Assembly (NCBI RefSeq): GCF_002236805.1
Contig: NZ_NIQA01000001.1
Coordinates: 496,001 to 560,000, forward strand
Source: Pusillimonas sp. T2
GTDB taxonomy: Bacteria > Pseudomonadota > Gammaproteobacteria > Burkholderiales > Burkholderiaceae_B
DNA: 64,000 nucleotides
Direction of reading: 5' to 3'
Shown here: one piece after another, positions 17,514 to 26,338 of the stretch
Position numbering within the stretch: the first letter of the stretch is position 1
Layout of the letters: every line of letters starts with the position of its first letter
Translations under genes and position numbers: made by a program
The notes under the pieces: generated by a model
The model's input: the letters and a program-made list of their open reading frames with translations, nothing else
What the model was told of the DNA's origin: nothing
Databases searched by the model: none

Positions 17514-17764
17514 CCACAGGTCGTGGCCCGGGCCGCGGTCGTCTTAAAAACCCAAAGAAACCAGGTCTGATACGTGCGCCCCCCCGAAATGGAGAAGAGC
17601 CGAAGTATCCAATGCGGGGAGGTATTTGAGGGTACCCCTAAATCTACCCCCATGTGGGGGTATATGCCCATACCTTGATGTCTAAACATACAAACGTAAA
17701 AAACCCGCAATGTGTTTAAACATGCGGGTTTCTATACTGTTGTCTACTGTTGTAAACGAATTCT
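17514..17764. other. Integrase-leader-like scar beside tRNA-Ser
   Basis: No gene is seen in these 251 bases. Read away from the tRNA on the minus strand there is a hairpin, then ATACCCCCACATGGGGGTAG followed by ATTTAGGGGTACC (about 17630-17675). Closely spaced GGGGGTA units of this kind are often found just before tRNA-targeting integrase genes; here no integrase follows. It may be the remains of an integrated element's end. The comparison is from memory and not computed. Confidence 0.35.
17698..17733 (-). terminator. Terminator after tRNA-Ser
   Basis: On the minus strand AAACCCGCA, a short interior, and TGCGGGTTTTTT form a strong hairpin followed by a T run, about 35 bases after the 3' end of tRNA-Ser. 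It fits a rho-independent terminator for the tRNA transcript. Confidence 0.75.
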
Positions 17765-17855
17765 TGGCGGACAGAGGGGGATTCGAACCCCCGATACGCT
17801 ATTCACGTATACACGCTTTCCAGGCGTGCGCCTTCAACCACTCGGCCACCTGTCC
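17765..17855 (-). tRNA. tRNA-Ser (anticodon GGA)
   Basis: On the minus strand the sequence starts GGACAGGTGGCCGAGTGG and ends with a CTGTCC acceptor strand, discriminator G and encoded CCA. The anticodon loop reads CTGGAAA, giving anticodon GGA for serine UCC/UCU codons. A long variable arm (GTATACGTGAATAGCGTATC) and the GGTTCGAATCC T loop complete a 91-base class II tRNA. It lies at the border between the accessory catabolic region and the core riboflavin operon; tRNA-Ser genes are common sites for island integration. Confidence 0.97.
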
Positions 17856-17944
17856 TAATCGCTTTTAACTACTTGCAGGCAAGGCACAAAGCCTCACCAA
17901 AGCGAAGTCCGCCATTTTAACAGAAATACGGCAAAATCAAAAAC

Positions 17945-18565
17945 CTATACCGTCTTGCTCACCATGCGCTCAACATAACGCGCAATCATGTCAATTTCCA
18001 GGTTAACCGCACTACCCGCCTTCAAATGCTTCAGCGTCGTCACTTGCACCGTATGCGGAATCAGGTTGATCCGGATCTCGCAGCTACCATCGGCTGCGTC
18101 GTCGACCTGGTTTACCGTTAAGCTGACCCCGTTTACCGTAATCGAACCCTTATAGGCCAGATATTTCGCCAAACTGGCCGGCACCCGAATGCGTAAGTCC
18201 CACGATTCCCCCACCGGCTCGAAACGCACGACCTCGCCCAGGCCGTCGACATGGCCCGACACCAGATGCCCGTCTAGTGAATCGCCCATGCGCAACGCAT
18301 GCTCCAGGTTCACCTCGCCGATCGCATCCAACCCCGCCGTCCGGTTCAAGCTCTCGCGAGACACATCGACCTTGAACGTTGAGCTCGTAAACTCGACGAC
18401 TGTCATGCAGGCGCCTTGAATCGCGATTGAATCACCCAAGCGCGTATGTTCGAGCGGCAATCCACCCGCCTCAAGTGTCAGGCGCACGCCCGCGTCATCT
18501 TCGCCGGCCTTCAGCGGTTGAACATCAACAATCTTGCCAACCGCCGCAACAATCCCTGTAAACAT
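17945..18565 (-). CDS. ribE: Riboflavin synthase, alpha chain
   Basis: A 206-residue protein converting two molecules of 6,7-dimethyl-8-ribityllumazine to riboflavin and the pyrimidine precursor. It begins MFTGIVAAVGKI, the family hallmark, and has two similar lumazine-binding halves: the first with the QGACMTVVEF and DVSRESLNRT region, the second with NGVSLTVNQVDD and LIPHTVQVTTL. Length is standard. It lies 15 bases behind ribD in the minus-strand order glyA-nrdR-ribD-ribE. The final residues (ARYVERMV) match the family C-terminus. Confidence 0.96.
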   Translation of the reverse strand: MFTGIVAAVGKIVDVQPLKAGEDDAGVRLTLEAGGLPLEHTRLGDSIAIQGACMTVVEFTSSTFKVDVSRESLNRTAGLDAIGEVNLEHALRMGDSLDGHLVSGHVDGLGEVVRFEPVGESWDLRIRVPASLAKYLAYKGSITVNGVSLTVNQVDDAADGSCEIRINLIPHTVQVTTLKHLKAGSAVNLEIDMIARYVERMVSKTV

Positions 18566-18580
18566 AAATCACACCCTAAG

Positions 18581-19780
18581 TCAGTGGGCCGGCACTGTAT
18601 GCCCACCCGATAAATCAGTTGATACCGCCGCCAGCAGATCAGCCCAGCGATCGGCGCGGCGCGCACGCACACGCAAATCGGGGCCAATACCAACCGGCGC
18701 TAAAAAATCGTAACGCTGGACGTCACCCAAACCACTTAACCCAGGCAGCGCAAACATACCCTGCCCAGGGCCCAGCACCATGGGTGCAAAATACACCAGC
18801 AATTCGTCGACCAGGCCCGCCTGCAGCAACGCCCCGTGCAAACGCGCACCCGCCTCGACATGAATCTCGTTGAACTCATTGGCGCCCAACCACTGCATGA
18901 CCGCCATCAAATCGACATGGCCATCGTGCTCGGGCAGCACCACCACCTGAACACCGCAATCGGCCAGCCGTTGTGCTTTGTCGTGATTGACCACGCAAGT
19001 AAACACCAGCACCCGCCCGCCGTCGAAAAGCCGGGCGGTTTCAGGCACCTGGAAATGCGTATCGACGACAGCGCGAACCGGCTGGCGCGGCGTGTCAACC
19101 TCGCGCACGGTCAACTGCGGATTATCGGCCAGCACCGTGCCCAGGCCTGTTAACACCACACAACTACGTGCCCGCCAGTGGTGGCCGTCGGCACGAGCCT
19201 GAGGCCCCGTAATCCATTGTGACACCCCGTTAACCAGCGCAGTCTGCCCATCGAGCGACGCCGCCGACTTAACCCATACCCACGGCGCTTTGCGCGTCAT
19301 GCGCGCCACAAACCCGGGGTTCAATTCAAGCGCCTCATCGGCACAGACCGGCACTGACACCTCGATACCCGCTGCGCGCAACCGGGCAACGCCACGACCA
19401 CTGACCAAGGGGTTGGGGTCGGACATGGCAATGACCACACGTGCAGGACGCGCAGCCACAAGCGCATCGACACACGGCGGCGTGCGACCAAAATGACTGC
19501 AGGGCTCGAGCGTCACATATACCGTAGACCCGGCGACATCGACGCCGCGCTCTTGGGCCTGCCGCAACGCCATGACTTCGGCATGTGGGCCGCCCACGGC
19601 TTGCGTCGCACCAGACGCCAACAATTGGCCGTCTTTGACAATGACGCAACCAACGCGTGGGTTAGGATTGGTCAAGAAAAGCACACTCGCGCTAAGCGAA
19701 ATGGCCTGACGCATCCAGTGAAGATCGATCTCGGTTACCCGTGACATAGCGGGCACGCCACCAGCGCCGCCCGCCATCAT
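18581..19780 (-). CDS. ribD: Bifunctional riboflavin biosynthesis deaminase/reductase
   Basis: A 399-residue enzyme catalysing the second and third steps of riboflavin synthesis. The N-terminal deaminase domain has the zinc site HAEVMAL and [11 protein letters not shown]; the C-terminal half is the reductase domain ([34 protein letters not shown]). The start drawn here overlaps the nrdR stop (ATGA), suggesting coupled translation; an ATG at 19747 (MSRVTEID) is a possible shorter start and gives a more typical N-terminus. It is followed by riboflavin synthase. Confidence 0.95.
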   Translation of the reverse strand: MMAGGAGGVPAMSRVTEIDLHWMRQAISLSASVLFLTNPNPRVGCVIVKDGQLLASGATQAVGGPHAEVMALRQAQERGVDVAGSTVYVTLEPCSHFGRTPPCVDALVAARPARVVIAMSDPNPLVSGRGVARLRAAGIEVSVPVCADEALELNPGFVARMTRKAPWVWVKSAASLDGQTALVNGVSQWITGPQARADGHHWRARSCVVLTGLGTVLADNPQLTVREVDTPRQPVRAVVDTHFQVPETARLFDGGRVLVFTCVVNHDKAQRLADCGVQVVVLPEHDGHVDLMAVMQWLGANEFNEIHVEAGARLHGALLQAGLVDELLVYFAPMVLGPGQGMFALPGLSGLGDVQRYDFLAPVGIGPDLRVRARRADRWADLLAAVSTDLSGGHTVPAH

Positions 19781-20262
19781 GCACCCTTTGATGCGCGACT
19801 GCCCGAGACAGGCTCGACCTTAATTTCGTCAATAGCTTTGACGAACTCGTTGATATCTTCGAAACTTTTATAGACTGAGGCGAACCGCACGTAGGCCACC
19901 TGATCAAGCTTGATCAGTTCGTTCATGACCAACTCGCCCAAATAGCCCGTTGAAACTTCGCGCTTGCCACTCGTCAAGAGGCTTTCTTCAATACGCGCTA
20001 CGGCTGCATCGACTTGCTCGGTACTGACTGGCCGCTTTCGAAGCGCAAGCTTCAGGCTACCACGCAATTTTTCAAGATCGAACTCAGTGCGCGTACCATT
20101 TCGCTTGACCACGGCGGGCATCGACAGCTCGACCCGCTCGTAGGTGGTGAAGCGCCGTTCGCAAGCCGTGCAACGGCGGCGCCGACGAATGGTATCGCCC
20201 TCTTCGGAAACGCGAGAGTCGATGACCTGTGTGTCGGAACCATTACAGAACGGGCATTTCAT
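19777..20262 (-). CDS. nrdR: Ribonucleotide reductase repressor NrdR
   Basis: A 161-residue repressor. The N-terminal zinc ribbon has MKCPFC and [12 protein letters not shown] (two Cys-x2-Cys pairs), followed by an ATP-cone domain ([20 protein letters not shown]). NrdR senses ATP/dATP and represses ribonucleotide reductase genes at paired 16-bp boxes; two such boxes are found before nrdA in this window (42395-42443). It lies between glyA and ribD, a common order in betaproteobacteria. Confidence 0.97.
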   Translation of the reverse strand: MKCPFCNGSDTQVIDSRVSEEGDTIRRRRRCTACERRFTTYERVELSMPAVVKRNGTRTEFDLEKLRGSLKLALRKRPVSTEQVDAAVARIEESLLTSGKREVSTGYLGELVMNELIKLDQVAYVRFASVYKSFEDINEFVKAIDEIKVEPVSGSRASKGA

Positions 20263-20313
20263 GGTTTAGACAGGCCTGGCGCAACACACACGACAGGCCT
20301 GACCCTTGAGGGA

Positions 20314-21558
20314 TTAGCGGTAAACCGGCAGGCGCGCGGTCAATTCGTTGACGCGTGCACGCACGTCGGCAATGACGGCTTCGTTTTCAGGATTGTCGAG
20401 CACATCGGCAATCAGGTGAGCGGTGAGTTCGGCCTCGGCTTCTTTGAAACCGCGCGTGGTCATGGCAGGCGTACCCAAACGAATACCGCTGGTGACAAAG
20501 GGCTTTTCGGGGTCGTTGGGAATAGCGTTTTTATTAACCGTAATATGCGCCTGACCCAAGGCCGCTTCAGCCACTTTGCCGGTAATCCCCTTGGGACGCA
20601 GATCGACCAACATCACGTGGCTTTCTGTGCGACCTGACACAATACGCAGGCCACGCTCGACCAGCGTACGAGCCAAAACGTCGGCGTTTTTAACAACCTG
20701 TGCCGCGTAAGTTTTGAACTCGGGTTGCAAGGCTTCTTTGAAAGCCACAGCCTTGCCCGCAATAACGTGCATCAACGGGCCGCCCTGAATGCCGGGGAAA
20801 ATAGCCGAATTGATGATCTTTTCGAACTCGGCCTTCATCATGATGACGCCGCCGCGAGGGCCGCGCAGCGATTTGTGCGTGGTCGATGTAACGAAATCGG
20901 CATGCGGAAAGGGGTTGGGGTAGGCACCGCCAGCAACCAAGCCCGCGTAGTGGGCGATATCGACCATGAACAGCGCGCCGTTATCGTGTGCGATACGGGC
21001 CATACGTTCGAAGTCGATACGCAGCGAATAGGCCGACGCCCCGCCGACCACCAGCTTGGGTTTGTGGGTTTTAGCCAGCTCTTCCAGCTTGTCGTAGTCG
21101 ATGGCTTCGTTGGCGTCGAGGCCATACGAAATAAAGTTGTACAGCTTGCCCGATGCGTTAACCGGCGAACCATGCGTAAGGTGGCCACCTTCGGCCAGGC
21201 TCATGCCCAATACGGTGTCACCGGGCTTAAGCACCGCCATGTAAACGCCTTGATTCGCCTGCGAACCAGAGTTGGGCTGCACGTTGGCCGCTTCGGCGCC
21301 GAACAATTCTTTCAGACGATCGATCGCCAGTTGCTCGACGATGTCGACGTACTCGCAACCGCCGTAGTAACGCTTACCTGGGTAACCCTCGGCGTACTTG
21401 TTGGTCAGTTGGGTGCCCTGAGCCTGCATAACGGCGGGGCTGGTGTAGTTCTCGGAGGCAATCAGTTCGATATGCTGTTCCTGACGAACATTTTCCTTTT
21501 GAATGGCGGCCCACAATTCGGGGTCGACGTGATCAAGCGTACGCGAGCGGTCAAACAT
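20314..21558 (-). CDS. glyA: Serine hydroxymethyltransferase
   Basis: A 414-residue PLP enzyme interconverting serine and glycine with transfer of a one-carbon unit to tetrahydrofolate. It has the EALAS-like [12 protein letters not shown] motif, the [15 protein letters not shown] block, and the PLP-lysine segment [15 protein letters not shown]. The start at 21558 (MFDRSRTL) has TAGGA seven bases upstream; a longer frame reaches 21591 but is not typical. It leads the glyA-nrdR-ribD-ribE run. A CAGGCCTG pair 20271-20301 can form a hairpin between glyA and nrdR. Confidence 0.97.
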   Translation of the reverse strand: MFDRSRTLDHVDPELWAAIQKENVRQEQHIELIASENYTSPAVMQAQGTQLTNKYAEGYPGKRYYGGCEYVDIVEQLAIDRLKELFGAEAANVQPNSGSQANQGVYMAVLKPGDTVLGMSLAEGGHLTHGSPVNASGKLYNFISYGLDANEAIDYDKLEELAKTHKPKLVVGGASAYSLRIDFERMARIAHDNGALFMVDIAHYAGLVAGGAYPNPFPHADFVTSTTHKSLRGPRGGVIMMKAEFEKIINSAIFPGIQGGPLMHVIAGKAVAFKEALQPEFKTYAAQVVKNADVLARTLVERGLRIVSGRTESHVMLVDLRPKGITGKVAEAALGQAHITVNKNAIPNDPEKPFVTSGIRLGTPAMTTRGFKEAEAELTAHLIADVLDNPENEAVIADVRARVNELTARLPVYR

Positions 21559-21623
21559 GAAGAATCCTAGGAAGTGCAAAATAAAGGTCAAACGGCATTT
21601 TAACCCGGCCGCCTGTAAACCAC

Positions 21624-22256
21624 CTAAGCGCTGGCAAGCGCCGGGTTCAGGGTGTATTTGCCGGTAAGGGCCGCCTGCGCAAGCACATGCCCCTGAATAG
21701 CACGCAACACATCGGGGCCCGTAAAACGGCCCTCGAGCGGAACGCGTTCGATATCAAGGGCATACACCGTGAACACGTAACGGTGAACAATGGCGTCGTT
21801 CCAGGGGGGGCACGGGCCGTCATAGCCGAAGTAATCGCCGCTCATGTCGCGGTCGGCGGCAAACCAGCCGGTGTAGTCATTAACGCCCTGACGGGTATCG
21901 TTGGCGGCCAAAGGGCCACCCTTGCCACGCGGCGTGATGCCGTCCGAATAAGCACCCTCGGCGATTTCACGTACCGATCCGGCCACATCAATCAGCACCC
22001 AATGGTAGAAATCGACGCGCGGCAAACTGGCGGGCACTTCGCGCCCCTCTTGGTTGACGTCGTCCCCCTTGCTGGGCACGTCGGGGTCGTGGCACACAAC
22101 GACAAAAGATTTTGTCCCTTCGGGCGCATCGACCCAGGCCAGGTGGGGGTTGCGGTTACCCGCAAGGGCGATATGCGATTCGGAGTCGATCTTCCCGAAA
22201 GCGTTAGCTTGCGGAATGAACTGCTGGTCGGCAAAAGATTTACTGGTCAGTTTCAT
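21624..22256 (-). CDS. YbhB/YbcL family Raf-kinase-inhibitor-like protein
   Basis: A 210-residue protein of the PEBP family. Motifs include [22 protein letters not shown] near residue 37 (the DPD ligand-binding region), [11 protein letters not shown], and the [11 protein letters not shown] segment near residue 140. PEBP-like proteins bind anionic ligands such as phosphate groups; the bacterial function is poorly defined. No export signal is seen. A strong CAGGAGG site precedes the ATG. It stands alone between glyA and tyrS. Confidence 0.9.
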   Translation of the reverse strand: MKLTSKSFADQQFIPQANAFGKIDSESHIALAGNRNPHLAWVDAPEGTKSFVVVCHDPDVPSKGDDVNQEGREVPASLPRVDFYHWVLIDVAGSVREIAEGAYSDGITPRGKGGPLAANDTRQGVNDYTGWFAADRDMSGDYFGYDGPCPPWNDAIVHRYVFTVYALDIERVPLEGRFTGPDVLRAIQGHVLAQAALTGKYTLNPALASA

Positions 22257-22331
22257 AAGGCCTCCTGAATGCTGGACCGGATCATGCTACAGAGTATTTG
22301 GCGTGCCGCAACCGAAAAATGGCGACCGGAT

Positions 22332-23558
22332 TTAAGCAACCGTGACACGGGCAAACTTGCGCTTACCTACCTGCACCACATAGGTGCCGGCCGGCAACTG
22401 CAAACCCTTGTCTTCAATGCGTGTGCCATCGACACGAACCCCGCCTTGCTCGACATTGCGCTGAGCTTCGGCGCCCGACGCAACCAGGCCGGCTTCGCGC
22501 AGCACTTTAAGAATACCCAACGGCGCCCCCGCCAACTGCACTTCGGGCATGTCATCCGGGATAACGCCGTCGCGGAAACGCGCCTCGAAACGCGCCAGGG
22601 CTTCGTGGGCGTCTTTCTCGGAGTGGAAGCGCCCTACGATTTCTTGCGCGAGCAAAACTTTAGTGTCGCGCGGGTTGGCGCCGTCGTTCACGGCCTTTTG
22701 CAGAAGCGCAATTTCGTCTTGGGTACGGAACGACAACAGTTCGAAATACCGCCACATGAGCGTATCGGAAATAGACATGAGCTTGCCAAACATGCTGTCA
22801 GGCGTTTCGGTAATGCCGATGTAATTTCCTTTGGACTTCGACATTTTATCGACCCCGTCGGTGCCTTCGAGCAACGGCATGGTCAAAATGCACTGCGGCT
22901 CTTGGCCGTATTCTTTTTGCAACTCGCGCCCGACCAGCAAGTTGAACTTCTGGTCGGTACCGCCCAGTTCGAGATCGGCCTTAAGCGCAACCGAATCGTA
23001 GCCCTGCATGAGCGGGTAAAGAAACTCGTGCACCGAAATAGGAATGCCCTGCTTGAAGCGACGGGTAAAGTCTTCGCGCTCCATCATGCGCGCCACGGTG
23101 TAGCGGGACGCCAGCTGAATCATGCCTCGTGCGCCCAATGGGTCACACCATTCGGAGTTATAGCGAATTTCGGTTTTGGATGGATCGAGAACCAGACTGG
23201 CCTGGGCGTAATAAGTCTTGGCGTTTTCCTGGATCTGTTCGGGCGTGAGCGGCGGACGGGTGGCGTTACGACCACTGGGGTCGCCAATCATGGAGGTGAA
23301 GTCACCAATAAGAAAGATGACGGTGTGCCCCAAGTCTTGCAACTGACGCATTTTGTTCAACACCACCGTGTGTCCCAAATGGATGTCGGGAGCGGTAGGG
23401 TCGAGCCCCAGCTTAATACGTAACGGCTGACCTGTGGCGCGACTGCGGGCGAGCTTTTTTACAAATTCGCTCTCTACCAACAACTCGTCGCATCCTCGCT
23501 TAACTACGCGCAAATCCGCTTCTATTTCGGGGGTAATGACAACTTCTGGCGACGACAT
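22332..23558 (-). CDS. tyrS: Tyrosyl-tRNA synthetase
   Basis: A 408-residue class I synthetase charging tRNA-Tyr. It has the HIGH-type motif in [11 protein letters not shown], the substrate-binding [17 protein letters not shown] region, and the KMSKS motif exactly ([12 protein letters not shown]). The C-terminal 60 residues are an S4 RNA-binding domain ([10 protein letters not shown]). Length matches the TyrRS type found in many betaproteobacteria. It is divergent from the M23 peptidase gene. Confidence 0.97.
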   Translation of the reverse strand: MSSPEVVITPEIEADLRVVKRGCDELLVESEFVKKLARSRATGQPLRIKLGLDPTAPDIHLGHTVVLNKMRQLQDLGHTVIFLIGDFTSMIGDPSGRNATRPPLTPEQIQENAKTYYAQASLVLDPSKTEIRYNSEWCDPLGARGMIQLASRYTVARMMEREDFTRRFKQGIPISVHEFLYPLMQGYDSVALKADLELGGTDQKFNLLVGRELQKEYGQEPQCILTMPLLEGTDGVDKMSKSKGNYIGITETPDSMFGKLMSISDTLMWRYFELLSFRTQDEIALLQKAVNDGANPRDTKVLLAQEIVGRFHSEKDAHEALARFEARFRDGVIPDDMPEVQLAGAPLGILKVLREAGLVASGAEAQRNVEQGGVRVDGTRIEDKGLQLPAGTYVVQVGKRKFARVTVA

Positions 23559-23745
23559 ATAACGACCGTTGATAAGAAAATATGAAAAAATACTCGAAAA
23601 TAGTCAAGCAATGCGATAGCATACCGTGTTAATTAAAGCGGTGCGCGTTGCAAACTAACCACGGGCTTGTTTTTGCAATTGCCAACCAGGTTGACACGCA
23701 ATCTTCAGTAACAGGAAATATGCGGGCCAAACACGGGCCGTTCAC

Positions 23746-25131
23746 ATGCCAAACATGTCAAAAAAACAGCCAACCGACAAACCCACACATCACTATATTA
23801 CCGGCGGCCTAATGCTGGTGGCCCTTGGCCTTTTTGCTACAGCCGGCGCGCTGGCGGTGGTCAAGCCCATTACCGAAGCAGCTCCCCCTGCAGTATATCA
23901 AGCGCGGCAAACACTTAGCTTGCCCAGCACGCTTCCCACTCTGCCCGAAGTCGCCCTCGAACAGTCGCCGTTCATCGACGAGACACGTATTCGGCCGGGC
24001 GACACACTGGCTGCCGTCTTGCAACGTCTTAACGTCCAAGAAGCCAACCTGCAGCAGTTTTTGGTCCAGAACGAAGGCGCGCGCTCTATTTACAAACTGT
24101 ACCCTGGCCGCACCGTACAAGCCGCCCTTGATGCACAAGGTGGGCTGCAATGGCTTCGCTATTACCACACGCCGGGTGCGCGCGACGGCAACGCATTCGT
24201 TTCCAAATGGCTTGAAGTACGCCCCGATGGCAACAACGGCTTTACTGCGCTAGAACAAGCCGAAGCCACCGAAACCCAAATGCGTATTGCCGAAGGCGAA
24301 ATTACCCATTCGCTGTTTGGCGCCACTGACGCTGCCAACATCCCCGACGCCATTACTTTTCAGATGGCCGAAATTCTGGGTAGCAAAATCGACTTCATGC
24401 GCGACCTGCGCAAGGGCGATCGCTTTCGCATCGTTTACGAAACGCACTCGCACGAAGGCAAAGAAGTCGGCTCAGGCCGAGTTTTGGCGCTCGAGTTCAA
24501 CAACGGCAACAAGACCTACGATGCTGTCTGGTTCCAACCCGAAGGCGAATCAGGCGGCTACTACGATTTCGACGGCAAAAGCCTGAAAGGCGCTTTCTTG
24601 CGCTCAGCCCTCAAGTTCTCTCGCGTCAGCTCTACGTTTGGCATGCGTCGTCATCCGGTACACGGCAGCTGGCGGGGCCATAACGGCGTCGATTACGCTG
24701 CGCCTACCGGTACGCCTATCCATGCCACCGCCGACGGCGTTGTCGACTTCATCGGCAACCAAAATGGTTTTGGCAAGATCGTCATCCTCAAGCATGGCAA
24801 CAACATCTCTACCTATTACGCCCATCAAAGTCGCTTTGCCGACGGCCTTAGCAAAGGTGACCGGGTCGAGCAGGGCCAGCTTATTGGGTATGTCGGGTCT
24901 ACCGGCTGGGCGACCGGCCCGCACTTGCACTACGAATTCCGCGTTGGCGGCAGGCCTGTCGACCCGCTGTCAGTCGACCTGCCCGTCGCCAAAGTGCTAA
25001 CGCCCAAGCAATTGGCTGCGTTCCAGTCAAAACTCGACAGCTTCCAAAGCCACTTCCAGTTGCTGGCCGCCTTGCAAGACGAAGGTAACAGCGCCGAAGA
25101 CGCCGAGGTCAAACTCGCCAGAGCCGAATAA
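23746..25131 (+). CDS. M23 family metallopeptidase (murein endopeptidase type)
   Basis: A 461-residue envelope protein. After a short basic N-terminus there is one membrane segment or uncleaved signal (ITGGLMLVALGLFATAGALAVV, about 22-43), then a LysM-like/OapA-like region (RPGDTLAAVLQRLNVQ) and the C-terminal LytM domain with the zinc motifs HPVHGSWRGHNGVDYAAPTG (His and Asp ligands) and GPHLHYEF. Such enzymes cut peptide cross-links in murein and are needed for wall growth. It is divergent from tyrS and followed by a terminator and anmK, which also deals with murein turnover. MepM is the nearest named relative in type. Confidence 0.92.
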   Translation: MPNMSKKQPTDKPTHHYITGGLMLVALGLFATAGALAVVKPITEAAPPAVYQARQTLSLPSTLPTLPEVALEQSPFIDETRIRPGDTLAAVLQRLNVQEANLQQFLVQNEGARSIYKLYPGRTVQAALDAQGGLQWLRYYHTPGARDGNAFVSKWLEVRPDGNNGFTALEQAEATETQMRIAEGEITHSLFGATDAANIPDAITFQMAEILGSKIDFMRDLRKGDRFRIVYETHSHEGKEVGSGRVLALEFNNGNKTYDAVWFQPEGESGGYYDFDGKSLKGAFLRSALKFSRVSSTFGMRRHPVHGSWRGHNGVDYAAPTGTPIHATADGVVDFIGNQNGFGKIVILKHGNNISTYYAHQSRFADGLSKGDRVEQGQLIGYVGSTGWATGPHLHYEFRVGGRPVDPLSVDLPVAKVLTPKQLAAFQSKLDSFQSHFQLLAALQDEGNSAEDAEVKLARAE

Positions 25132-25141
25132 GCCAAGGCAA

Positions 25142-25172
25142 GCACCCCACCCCCAGCGGTGGGGTTTTCATT
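25142..25172 (+). terminator. Terminator after M23 peptidase gene
   Basis: ACCCCAC and GTGGGGT form a seven-base stem around a CCCCAGCG loop, followed by TTTTCATTT, 10 bases after the peptidase stop. It probably attenuates rather than fully separates transcription into anmK. Confidence 0.65.
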
Positions 25173-25188
25173 TCAGCGGTTACTTTTT

Positions 25189-26310
25189 ATGCCTCAAGCC
25201 CCCGCCTATTACATTGGCCTGATGTCGGGCACAAGCACTGACGGAATCGACGGCGTGCTTGCCGATTTCAGTCGCTCAAACCAGCCCCGCACGCTGGCCA
25301 GCGCGTCACTGCCCTTGCCCCCCGAACTACGCCAAACCTTGCTGTCCCTGAACATCAGCGGGCCCGACGAGCTGGTTCGTAGCGCCCATGCGTCTAATCA
25401 ACTGGTTCAACAGTATGCCCAAGTATGCGCAAAACTACTCGAACAGACCGACCTGGACGCCAGCCAGGTTGTGGCCATTGGCGCCCACGGGCAAACCGTC
25501 AGGCACGACCCGCTTGCCGGTTACACACTGCAGCTGAATGCGCCGGCCCTGCTAGCCGAACTCTCGGGTATTGACGTTGTTGCCGACTTTCGTACCCGCG
25601 ACGTCGCCGCTGGTGGCCACGGCGCACCCTTGGTACCCGCCTTCCACCAGGCCTTGTTCTCGTCGACTTACCCGCGCACCGTGCTAAACTTGGGCGGCAT
25701 AGCCAACATCACCATACTCGAACCCGGGCAGCCTGTTCGCGGGTTCGATACCGGCCCGGCCAATGTACTAATGGACCTCTGGTGCCAGCTAAAAACAAGC
25801 CGCCCCTACGACCACAAGGGGCAATGGGCAGCCAGCGGCAGTGTCAAACCCCAATTGCTGACCTTGCTGCTCGAAGACCCGTGGTTTCGCCTACCCCCAC
25901 CAAAATCAACCGGCCGCGACCTGTTCAACCAGGCCTGGCTCTCAACCCGACTCAGCGCCTGGCACGCAACTAATCCACACCAACCCCTGGCTGATGCCGA
26001 CATACAAGCCACACTTCTGGCACTGACGGCACAAACCGTGGTCGATGCTGTGACTGCCCATGCCAGCCGCACACAAGAACTTTTGGTTTGTGGTGGCGGC
26101 GCCCTGAATGACGCCCTAATGACCGCTCTGCGCGAGCGGCTTGACTGCCCGGTGCACGCCACCAGCCATGTCGGGGTACCGGTACAAGACGTCGAAGCAC
26201 TGGCGTTTGCCTGGCTGGCGTGGGCGTATGTAAACAACCACCCAGCCGGCCAACCGTCGGTAACCGGGGCCCGACGGGCCACCATACTGGGCTGTTTGCA
26301 CAAGGCCTGA
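25189..26310 (+). CDS. anmK: Anhydro-N-acetylmuramic acid kinase
   Basis: A 373-residue kinase of the ASKHA fold that phosphorylates and opens 1,6-anhydroMurNAc during murein recycling. It begins with the family motif YYIGLMSGTSTDGIDGVL; GAHGQTVRHDP, LNLGGIANITIL and GFDTGPANVLMD follow, and CGGGALND lies near residue 304. The start at 25189 is chosen for the family N-terminus; the frame extends to 25159. It follows the M23 peptidase gene, a fitting neighbour. Confidence 0.96.
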   Translation: MPQAPAYYIGLMSGTSTDGIDGVLADFSRSNQPRTLASASLPLPPELRQTLLSLNISGPDELVRSAHASNQLVQQYAQVCAKLLEQTDLDASQVVAIGAHGQTVRHDPLAGYTLQLNAPALLAELSGIDVVADFRTRDVAAGGHGAPLVPAFHQALFSSTYPRTVLNLGGIANITILEPGQPVRGFDTGPANVLMDLWCQLKTSRPYDHKGQWAASGSVKPQLLTLLLEDPWFRLPPPKSTGRDLFNQAWLSTRLSAWHATNPHQPLADADIQATLLALTAQTVVDAVTAHASRTQELLVCGGGALNDALMTALRERLDCPVHATSHVGVPVQDVEALAFAWLAWAYVNNHPAGQPSVTGARRATILGCLHKA

Positions 26311-26338
26311 ACCCTGTCGCTTAAATGCGGCAGTAACG

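Noticed and set aside
20271-20301. CAGGCCTG repeated 15 bases apart between glyA and nrdR, a possible terminator or riboswitch piece
   Set aside because: Each copy is self-complementary by chance, there is no T run, and the genes seem co-transcribed; no riboswitch fold is visible.
22269-23423. 384-codon plus-strand frame opposite tyrS
   Set aside because: tyrS is certain, with HIGH and KMSKS motifs; the antisense frame resembles no protein.
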